From Lewinellaceae bacterium (lineage in GTDB: Bacteria > Bacteroidota > Bacteroidia > Chitinophagales > Saprospiraceae), in NCBI GenBank assembly GCA_024644235.1, contig JAHELJ010000015.1, forward strand, positions 35,353 through 99,352: a stretch of DNA of 64,000 nt, in the 5' to 3' direction. The notes under the pieces are model-generated. The model saw only the letters and a program-made list of their open reading frames with translations, had not been told where the DNA came from and ran no database searches. The position numbers and the translations under genes are program-made. How positions within the stretch are numbered: position 1 is the stretch's first letter; each line of letters begins with the position of its first letter. Of this stretch, positions 57,103 to 64,000 are shown piece after piece.

Positions 57103-59424
57103 TCAAAATTTGAAATTCCAGGTGACCGAAGGAAGAACCGGAAATAATGAAACTTGCTTGGCTGCAATACGTGTAGGAATTTCTATATCAATATTCCCTT
57201 GGCGGATCGTCTCTGTTTCAGCATCCAGAAATAGAAAATATGGATTCCTCCTATCATAAAGATTGTAGACGCTTATCGTTAGATCCTGATGCCCCCATTT
57301 GGGGAAGAAGTTGATCACGACACCGAGATCCATACGATGATAGGGAGGTAATCTAAAGGTATTTCGATCACCATACACCGGCACTACTGGCTGAAATTCG
57401 CTGCCCTCCACATCTTGAAAGATATAGCGTCCCAGAGGTAACCATCCAATATCCCCTGAACCATAGACAAAAGTGGAAGTAACTGTAAATTTTCGGCTAA
57501 GCTGAAACATAGCCACAACTGATAGATCATGACGGCGATCATAGGTTGGAGGGAAATACCCTCCGTTTTGAATACCATCGAAGCCACCCTTACGGATGAA
57601 GGCTAAGGTATATCCCAGCCAACCTGTAAACCTTCCCTCTTTCTTCTCCAGACCTAGTTCCATCCCGTAGGCATATCCATCGCCAAAACGAAATTCTTCT
57701 TCTAGGTTGTCGTTGGCAAACAGGTTAGCATGGTCCTTAAATTCAATTTGATGATTCAAAAACTTGTAATAGTATTCGTTGGTCAGTAAGAATTGCTGGC
57801 CTACCAAATAGGAGTAACCGATTGCAATTTGATCCGCAACTTGAGGTTTCACATTCTCTGTCGAAGGGTACCAAATGTCGGTAGGAAGAGCTAGGCCGCT
57901 ATTAGATACAAGGTGAACATACTGCTTCATTCTTGCATAACTTAGCTTCAGAGCGGTACGATCGCTCAAAAGCAATCTTGCAGCAGCCCTCGGTTCCAAA
58001 CCAAGATAGGATTCCCCTTCATTGGTGAAAGCAGACAACCTGAATCCGGAAGTTAATCTCAACTTATCACTTAATACCGCCTCATCAGAAATGTACAACC
58101 CGAATTCAGTACCATCGTATCGCTGGCCAGCTGAAAAAGATACGGTGCCATCATCGCTTCCTGCTTTGAGCCTGCCAACATCAAACTGATGAGACGTAGC
58201 CTGGACTCCCATGCGTAAGGTGTGCCGGTTATTTAAAGCGTAGTAGAAGTCAGATTTGATGTTGATATCCCTGATCTCTGAGCTTAGATCAAAGGAGAAG
58301 CCTGTTACTCTGTTGCTGATTCGATAGTGATACTGTGAATAGGTAAGGGTGGTATTGGAAAATAAACGCGGATTAAACTGGTGATTCCAGCGTACTGTCC
58401 CGGTACCATTTCCCCAGTTAAAATCAAAATCGAAGTTGTCATCGGTAAAGGCAAATACATCCCTGCCAAAGTATCCGCTGAGGTAAAGGTGGTCTCTGTC
58501 TCCAAGCTTGAAGTTGATTTTAGCATTGAGGTCGTAGAAGCTATAGGCTGGGATTGGGCTGAAATCGGGATTATCACGGTTTGATCTATTCACAGCATTT
58601 GTAATCAGATCAACGTAGGTTCTACGTCCACTAACAATGAATGAACTTTTATCCTTATTAATTGGTCCCTCGAGGGTCAGCCTTGAGGAGATCAGTCCAA
58701 GGCCTCCTGTTGCTGAAAAACGTTGGTTGTTGCCTTCATTCAACTTCACATCAATCACCGATGAGAGACGGCCACCATACTGCGACGGGAATCCACCCTT
58801 ATAGACTTTTACATCTTTGATGGCATCTGCGTTGAATGTGCTAAAGAATCCAAAAAGATGATTTGCGTTGTAAACGATGGCCTCATCCAATATGATCAAA
58901 TTCTGGTCTGCACCTCCTCCTCTGACATAAAGACCGGAGCTACCCTCCGAACCTGAAGATATTCCAGGCTTGAGTTGAATGGTTTTGATGATATCAACTT
59001 CTCCCAACAATGCGGGCAGGACCTTGGCCTCACGGGCCGAAATGCCTTCAACACTCATTTCCGTGGATCTCAATCGTTCCCGGTATGAATCTGATGAAAC
59101 CAATACCTCTTGCAAATTGATTTCCATGGGTGTAAGGGCAAGGTCTAACTGCTGATCTTCACGGGCAAGAATAGCGAGATCGACGGCCTTGTAACCGATA
59201 TATGAGATTCGAAGTGATATAGAGTCTAGTGATGCGACCTGCAACGAGTAGAATCCGTACTCGTTAGTAGTCGTGCCGGAGTTCTGTCCTACCCATTCAA
59301 CAGAAGCTCCAATGAGTTGCTCTCCGGAGGTGGCGTCCCTGATCGTACCACTTACCGTACTTGTCTGTGCAAACAATATGGAATGGAAAACAAGATGTAC
59401 AACTAGGGTAAATGGCCTCCTCAT
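57103..59424 (-). CDS. TonB-dependent receptor with carboxypeptidase-like N-terminal domain
   Basis: A 773-residue outer-membrane receptor. A signal peptide (about 1-20) is followed by a CarboxypepD_reg-like domain (GTIRDATSGEQLIGASVEWVG, about 25-110), a plug domain (GGADQNLIILDEAIVYNANH, about 120-230) and a 22-strand barrel ending WNFKF. It imports a ligand in a TonB-dependent way together with the DUF4249 lipoprotein it precedes. Ligand unknown. Confidence 0.93.
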   Translation of the reverse strand: MRRPFTLVVHLVFHSILFAQTSTVSGTIRDATSGEQLIGASVEWVGQNSGTTTNEYGFYSLQVASLDSISLRISYIGYKAVDLAILAREDQQLDLALTPMEINLQEVLVSSDSYRERLRSTEMSVEGISAREAKVLPALLGEVDIIKTIQLKPGISSGSEGSSGLYVRGGGADQNLIILDEAIVYNANHLFGFFSTFNADAIKDVKVYKGGFPSQYGGRLSSVIDVKLNEGNNQRFSATGGLGLISSRLTLEGPINKDKSSFIVSGRRTYVDLITNAVNRSNRDNPDFSPIPAYSFYDLNAKINFKLGDRDHLYLSGYFGRDVFAFTDDNFDFDFNWGNGTGTVRWNHQFNPRLFSNTTLTYSQYHYRISNRVTGFSFDLSSEIRDINIKSDFYYALNNRHTLRMGVQATSHQFDVGRLKAGSDDGTVSFSAGQRYDGTEFGLYISDEAVLSDKLRLTSGFRLSAFTNEGESYLGLEPRAAARLLLSDRTALKLSYARMKQYVHLVSNSGLALPTDIWYPSTENVKPQVADQIAIGYSYLVGQQFLLTNEYYYKFLNHQIEFKDHANLFANDNLEEEFRFGDGYAYGMELGLEKKEGRFTGWLGYTLAFIRKGGFDGIQNGGYFPPTYDRRHDLSVVAMFQLSRKFTVTSTFVYGSGDIGWLPLGRYIFQDVEGSEFQPVVPVYGDRNTFRLPPYHRMDLGVVINFFPKWGHQDLTISVYNLYDRRNPYFLFLDAETETIRQGNIDIEIPTRIAAKQVSLFPVLPSVTWNFKF

Positions 59425-59523
59425 TTCGCAAAAAAAGCAGATTGCTGTTTAGAAAACGGTCAGTAGCTTAACACTGACATGTTGAAAAAGTTAACTTGAT
59501 CTACATGCAGACGGGCTGAGTAC

Positions 59524-59646
59524 CTAGAAACTAAGCTGTGAATTGCTATAATATATCCAAGCCCAAAGGATAATGAAGAGGATGATAAAGACGATGAAAT
59601 ATAGGAGACAATAACCCTTTTTACCTTCATTTTCAATCTTTTCCAT
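59524..59646 (-). CDS. Small membrane protein (40 residues)
   Basis: A 40-residue frame with ATG at 59646: MEKIENEGKKGYCLLYFIVF, then a continued hydrophobic stretch and YYSNSQLSF. It has a charged head and one membrane helix (about residues 12-33), a plausible small membrane protein. It is too short to judge by family. It lies alone in the gap between the receptor gene and rpoN. Confidence 0.45.
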   Translation of the reverse strand: MEKIENEGKKGYCLLYFIVFIILFIILWAWIYYSNSQLSF

Positions 59647-59864
59647 GTAGGCTAATCTTTACGCTTGATACAAATTTCTGCAAAGAAACAGCAAAAATCG
59701 GGAAGAACAAAAAATGGCGAAAAAAGCAAGTGATGGGGGATTCTCATATATATATTAAAAAATTCTTTAATATGATATATTGTTCTTAAACTTGTGTTGG
59801 CATAGTTTATGAATAAAACTAATAAGGAGATAATTTTGTTAGTCACTATAGGATTGATTTATAC

Positions 59865-61352
59865 ATGCTGAAACAAAACCTTAGTCAAAGAATGCTGCAG
59901 AAGCTGTCTCCCCAGCAGATTCAGCTGATGAAGCTTTTGCAGATCCCAACTGCCACCCTAGATCAACGCATTAAGGAGGAATTGGAAGCCAACCCGGCTC
60001 TTGAGGAAGGGCAGGATTACGGTGAAGAAGACCAGCAACAGGAATCAGAATCTGAAACAGAGAAAGAAGAATTCGAAACTGAAGACTTCGAGCTTGATGA
60101 ATATCTGACAGAATATATGGAGGATGACCCTGGAAGCTACCGAACACGTTCAGATTATGGGTCGTCAGATGAGCAGGAGAAGACCATTCCGATTGCCGTG
60201 GAGAATACATTTCATGATTATTTGGAGAGTCAGTTAGGACTTTTAGAGCACCCAGAGAACGAAGATTTTCAGGTTGCACTCCAGATCATAGGAAGTATTG
60301 ATGACGATGGGTACTTACGTCGTGACCCTTCAGCGATTCTAGATGATTTGATGTTTGCCCAGAACATTGTCACCACTGAGGAAAAGATCATGGAGATTTT
60401 GTCCCAGATCCAGCAATTCGACCCACCAGGGGTAGGAGCCAGAGATCTGCAGGAGTGCCTTAAGATTCAACTAAAACATAAGATGCGACAAGCTAATGGC
60501 CACAAAGAGCTGTTAGATTCAGCATATTGCATCATACACGAACACTTTGAAGAATTCACAAAGAAGCATTTCAACAAGCTAAAGAAGCAATTGGGAATCT
60601 GCGAGGCTGATCTCAAAGAGATCATCGAGGTGATACTTAAGTTGAATCCAAAGCCGGCAAGCGGCTACTCCAGCCAGAATCAGAAGAACAATAACTATGT
60701 AGTTCCAGATTTTATAATTGTGAACAGAGATGGTGAATTGGAGCTCACTTTAAATTCACGCAATGCGCCTGATCTCAGGATCAACGATCAGTATCGGGAT
60801 CTGCTTCAAAGCTATCGCATCAACAAAAGGCAGAAGAAGACAACGAAGAAAGATAAAGAAGCTATTCTGTTCATAAAGCAGAAAATTGATTCTGCAAAAT
60901 GGTTTATTGATGCCATCCGCAAACGGCAGCATACAATGTATAAGACCATGTATGCCATCCTACAGTTTCAGTATGAGTATTTTCTCACTGGTGATCAGCG
61001 AAAGCTGAAACCGATGATATTAAAAGATATTGCTGATTTGACTGGTTTGGATATCTCGACAGTTTCGAGAGTGGCAAATAGTAAGTTTGTGCAGACTGAA
61101 TTCGGAACCAAGCGACTAAAAGAATTTTTCAGCGAATCACTCCAGACAAAAGATGGGGAAGAGGTATCTACCTTAGAGGTGAAGAACATACTCACCGATA
61201 TCATCGGTGATGAAAACAAGAAAAAACCCTACTCTGATGAGAAGCTGAAGGATATGTTACGAAAGAAGGGTTATAACATAGCTAGAAGAACCGTCGCAAA
61301 ATATCGGGAACAACTGAACATTCCTGTTGCGCGCCTGCGCAAAGAGTTGTAA
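59865..61352 (+). CDS. rpoN: RNA polymerase sigma-54 factor
   Basis: A 495-residue sigma-54. Region I is Gln- and Leu-rich (LSQRMLQKLSPQQIQLMKLL), region II is acidic (about residues 46-85), then the core-binding domain, helix-turn-helix (LKDIADLTGLDISTVSRVANSKFVQTEFG) and the RpoN box ARRTVAKYRE near residue 475. It needs an AAA+ activator; none is in the window. Confidence 0.97.
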   Translation: MLKQNLSQRMLQKLSPQQIQLMKLLQIPTATLDQRIKEELEANPALEEGQDYGEEDQQQESESETEKEEFETEDFELDEYLTEYMEDDPGSYRTRSDYGSSDEQEKTIPIAVENTFHDYLESQLGLLEHPENEDFQVALQIIGSIDDDGYLRRDPSAILDDLMFAQNIVTTEEKIMEILSQIQQFDPPGVGARDLQECLKIQLKHKMRQANGHKELLDSAYCIIHEHFEEFTKKHFNKLKKQLGICEADLKEIIEVILKLNPKPASGYSSQNQKNNNYVVPDFIIVNRDGELELTLNSRNAPDLRINDQYRDLLQSYRINKRQKKTTKKDKEAILFIKQKIDSAKWFIDAIRKRQHTMYKTMYAILQFQYEYFLTGDQRKLKPMILKDIADLTGLDISTVSRVANSKFVQTEFGTKRLKEFFSESLQTKDGEEVSTLEVKNILTDIIGDENKKKPYSDEKLKDMLRKKGYNIARRTVAKYREQLNIPVARLRKEL

Positions 61353-61395
61353 TCAACCCCGCAAATATCCCATTTAAAGGTTCGTTTTTCCTTTC

Positions 61396-61411
61396 GATTG
61401 TCAAGACAATC
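61396..61411. other. 16-bp palindrome between rpoN and rpsA
   Basis: GATTGTC-AA-GACAATC, perfect 7-bp arms, in a T-rich stretch 44 nt after rpoN. The 2-nt spacer makes it a better protein site or fold-back than a simple terminator. Confidence 0.35.
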
Positions 61412-61438
61412 TTGCTTTCCTACTGTTGAAAATTCTCT

Positions 61439-61446
61439 TACCTTTG
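61439..61446 (+). promoter_or_regulatory. -7 box of rpsA
   Basis: TACCTTTG, full match to TAnnTTTG, about 65 nt before the rpsA ATG. No clear -33. Confidence 0.45.
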
Positions 61447-61511
61447 CCCCGCAAAAATTATTTCTAACCTAACCCGTAGTAGTCGGGTACAAATTTCACT
61501 TGATTGTCAAT

Positions 61512-63740
61512 ATGTTAGACGAGAAAGATCAAGTAGTCGATCCGGAGCAGAACGAGATTGACGTAAAGGATGAAAAAGACGGAAAGAAACCTGTGGTAGA
61601 ATCAGAGGAGGACGATATTGATGAAGAAATTGATGAGGAAGAATCAGTCGTCAAACAAACTGCCCATGATGACTTTGATTGGACCATTGGCAAACGTCAT
61701 ACCCATCAATACTCTGAGAAGGAGATAGAGCAATATCTAAAGGACTATGAGAATTCGCTCTCAGCCGTAATTGAGAATGAAATCGTAAAAGGCAAAGTCA
61801 CATCAATCAACAATGGTGATGTGGTTTTGGATATCAATTACAAATCTGATGGCCTGGTATCATTATCAGAGTTTCGTGACATGCCGGATCTCAAGATCGG
61901 TGATGATATCGAGGTATATGTAGAGAATCAGGAGGACGAGCGAGGGCAATTAATTTTGTCTAGAAGAAAAGCTAAGCTTTTACGGGCTTGGGAAAACATA
62001 GTTGATAGCTACCAAAATGGATCTATAATCAAAGGCACTGTCATTAGTAAGACCAAGGGAGGTCTTATAGCCGATTGCGGAGGACTGGAGACTTTCCTTC
62101 CCGGTTCTCAGATTGACATCAAACCTGTAATAGATTATGACTCGTACGTGGGTAAGACCATGGAATTTAAGGTCGTTAAGATCAATGAGAATATTAAGAA
62201 TGCGGTTGTCTCTCACAAAGCCTTGATTGAAAGTGACTTGGCCGAACAACGTGATCAGATCATTTCAGGGCTTGAGAAGGGCCAAGTGCTTGAAGGTATT
62301 GTGAAGAACATCACTGACTTTGGAGCCTTCATGGATCTTGGAGGAATTGACGGACTTCTTTATATCACAGATATCTCATGGGGTCGTATCAATCATCCAA
62401 ACGAGGTGCTTGAACTGAATGAGAAGCTGAACGTAGTCGTTTTGGACTTTGATGAGAATAAGAAAAGAATTTCTCTCGGTCTCAAGCAGTTGCAACCACA
62501 CCCATGGGATGTATTGGATGAAGCTATCACTGAGGGCTCAACCGTGAAGGGTAAGATTGTGAACATTGAAGATTATGGCGCGTTTCTCGAGATTACTCCC
62601 GGTGTTGAAGGGCTTATTCATGTTTCCGAAGTTTCGTGGAGCAATCAGCCTGTAAATGCACGCGAATTTTTCAGTCTTGGCCAAGAACACGAAGCTAAAG
62701 TAGTTACCATTAGCAGAGAGGATCGTAAGATGTCATTGAGTCTAAAGCAACTGACCCTAGATCCCTGGGAAGAAATCGAAGCCAAGTTTCCGGTGGGGAG
62801 CAGGCACAGTGGTGAGGTTAAGAATCTCACTCCATACGGAGTATTCGTTGAGCTCGAAGAGGGGATTGGTGGCATGGTCCACATCTCAGATCTGTCATGG
62901 ACGAAGCGCTACGCACATCCATCAGAGTTTACCAAAGTAGGGGAGAACATTGAATGTGTGATTTTGGAGATAGATAAAGAGAATCGAAAGCTCTCTCTTG
63001 GACACAAGCAGATAGAAGAGAATCCATGGGATACGTTTGAACAAGTGTTTCCTGTTGGATCATATCACGAAGCTACCATTATTAAAAGGGAAGACCGAGG
63101 AGCGATCGTTCAGCTTCCTTATGGTCTAGAGGCTTTTGCGCCTATCAAGCACATTAAGAGGGAAGACGGAAAATTGGCCGAAGTAGATGAATCCATCACT
63201 GTCAAAGTGATAGAATTCAATCGAGACGACAAACGCATTCTAGTGTCTCATTTAAGGTACTTGGAAGACATTCAGCGGGAGGCCAGCGAGAAGGTAAAGT
63301 CGGATCAACCTGAGGGTGCTCCGAAACGAGCTCCTCGTAAGCAATCAGCTAAACTCGAAAAGACTACACTTGGTGATCTGGATGCTTTAGTGCAGCTGAA
63401 GGAACAGTTGACCGATGAATCCGGTGCTGGTACAAAAAAGGAATCGGACGATACAATCGTTGATACTGAGGTGGACAAAGCCAAGATGGAAAAAACTCTG
63501 GCAGAGTCAAAAGAGGATAAGGCAGCGGAGCCAGAGGAAAGCCCAACGGATGAAGTAGTAGAAGATTCTGCAGAGACAGAGGCAAAAGAGGATAAGACTG
63601 GAGAAGCAGAGGAAAACCCAATGGATGAAAATTCGGAAGAAGTGGCGGAAGATTCTGCTGAGGAGAGTCCGGAGGAGGCGTCTGCTGCAGAAGAAGATAC
63701 AGATCAATCAGAAGTAGAAGCGGATAAGGAAGAGAAGTAG
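61512..63740 (+). CDS. rpsA: 30S ribosomal protein S1
   Basis: A 742-residue S1 with six S1 domains (for example GQVLEGIVKNITDFGAFMDL and GSTVKGKIVNIEDYGAFLEI) covering residues about 90-590. An acidic N-terminal stretch of about 50 residues and an acidic tail of about 120 residues with an imperfect 30-residue repeat (ESKEDKAAEPEESPTDE, then EAKEDKTGEAEENPMDE) extend it. S1 binds mRNA at the small subunit. ATG 61512 was chosen over TTG 61500. The tail repeat is also a DNA direct repeat. Confidence 0.95.
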   Translation: MLDEKDQVVDPEQNEIDVKDEKDGKKPVVESEEDDIDEEIDEEESVVKQTAHDDFDWTIGKRHTHQYSEKEIEQYLKDYENSLSAVIENEIVKGKVTSINNGDVVLDINYKSDGLVSLSEFRDMPDLKIGDDIEVYVENQEDERGQLILSRRKAKLLRAWENIVDSYQNGSIIKGTVISKTKGGLIADCGGLETFLPGSQIDIKPVIDYDSYVGKTMEFKVVKINENIKNAVVSHKALIESDLAEQRDQIISGLEKGQVLEGIVKNITDFGAFMDLGGIDGLLYITDISWGRINHPNEVLELNEKLNVVVLDFDENKKRISLGLKQLQPHPWDVLDEAITEGSTVKGKIVNIEDYGAFLEITPGVEGLIHVSEVSWSNQPVNAREFFSLGQEHEAKVVTISREDRKMSLSLKQLTLDPWEEIEAKFPVGSRHSGEVKNLTPYGVFVELEEGIGGMVHISDLSWTKRYAHPSEFTKVGENIECVILEIDKENRKLSLGHKQIEENPWDTFEQVFPVGSYHEATIIKREDRGAIVQLPYGLEAFAPIKHIKREDGKLAEVDESITVKVIEFNRDDKRILVSHLRYLEDIQREASEKVKSDQPEGAPKRAPRKQSAKLEKTTLGDLDALVQLKEQLTDESGAGTKKESDDTIVDTEVDKAKMEKTLAESKEDKAAEPEESPTDEVVEDSAETEAKEDKTGEAEENPMDENSEEVAEDSAEESPEEASAAEEDTDQSEVEADKEEK

Positions 63741-63855
63741 AGGATTGTCGGGCGTAATTTTGTGCCTGGCAGGTCTTGATTTTTCCAATTGATTTAGCGA
63801 TCTTAGGGGGTTCTGGAAGTATTTTTCCAAAAACTATTTTTTAGATACATATTAG

Positions 63856-63887
63856 TTTGCAAATAATAAGGTAAGCTTATATATTTG
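63856..63887 (+). promoter_or_regulatory. Promoter of an rRNA operon
   Basis: TTTG at 63856-63859 and TATATTTG at 63880-63887, separated by 20 nt, form a strong Bacteroidota promoter. A GC-rich leader hairpin CCGC-TTTG-GCGG (63891-63902) and AAGTTCATTGACACGAATGG-type leader sequence follow, which I recognise from pre-16S leaders in this phylum. Confidence 0.75.
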
Positions 63888-63989
63888 CGTCCGCTTTGGC
63901 GGGGATGTGTGGGAGAGTGGAAAGAGGGAAGCGCCAAGAGAAGCGAAGAAGTTCATTGACACGAATGGGTAAGGTAAGAAAGAACTAGT

Positions 63990-64000
63990 AGAAAGAGTTT
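63990..64000 (+). rRNA. 16S rRNA, 5' end only
   Basis: The window ends AGAAAGAGTTT. The conserved 16S start continues AGAGTTTGATC, so the gene probably begins here and runs out of the window. The leader and the strong promoter upstream support this. Exact 5' base not determined. Confidence 0.55.

Noticed and set aside
59652..59846. 64-residue minus-strand frame upstream of rpoN
   Set aside because: A/T-rich promoter region of rpoN, no signal or family; composition explains the open frame.

Overview
The window looks like ordinary chromosome from a free-living member of the Bacteroidota. The signs are: TAnnTTTG-type promoter -7 boxes with TTTG -33 boxes and no Shine-Dalgarno pattern; an atpD-atpC pair split from the other ATP synthase genes, with a short epsilon subunit; family markers such as DUF4249 next to a TonB-dependent receptor, DUF6029, an Omp28-like protein, DUF6807 and DUF2911; and two ECF sigma/anti-sigma modules. 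A Saprospiria or Cytophagia-like member is possible, but the sequence does not settle the class. No insertion sequence, prophage, CRISPR array or tRNA gene was seen.

Layout. 1-8.8 kb: secreted and accessory enzymes (lipase-like fragment cut by the window edge, DUF2911 protein, a 1301-residue fused sugar-dehydrogenase/cytochrome lipoprotein, SDR protein, secreted peptidase-like hydrolase). 9-16 kb: a frameshifted beta-carbonic anhydrase, RsmI-type methyltransferase, ScpA, and a DUF5691-MoxR-DUF5682 operon. 16-23 kb: atpDC, a lone RskA-like anti-sigma factor, PepP, a DUF1232 protein, a NodB deacetylase and gltX. 23-30 kb: an ECF sigma/anti-sigma/DUF4097 operon, a beta-CASP MBL protein, a metal-uptake ABC pair under a DtxR/MntR regulator, and a nitroreductase. 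30-39 kb: membrane pyrophosphatase, C-terminal processing protease, and a two-component system followed by two tandem putative small-RNA genes. 39-49 kb: a TlpA / DUF6029 / Omp28 cluster, pheT, a small coiled-coil protein, zapA, rny and thrS. 49-60 kb: a second ECF module with a barrel-fused anti-sigma protein, dodecin, a TPR lipoprotein, glucosaminidase-LysM, a fatty-acid hydroxylase-like protein, and a DUF4249/TonB receptor pair. 60-64 kb: rpoN, rpsA, then the promoter and leader of what appears to be an rRNA operon, with 16S starting in the last bases.

The most interesting observation is at 37.8-38.9 kb. A 16-bp palindrome (CCCCATCAATATGGGG or a close variant) occurs three times, each exactly 23 nt upstream of a TAnnTTTG-like -7 box. 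One copy lies in front of the LuxR-type response-regulator gene. The other two lie in front of tandem, closely similar units of about 105 nt, each ending in a strong intrinsic terminator. This looks like an autoregulated two-component system driving a pair of duplicated small RNAs. I do not recognise it as a described system.
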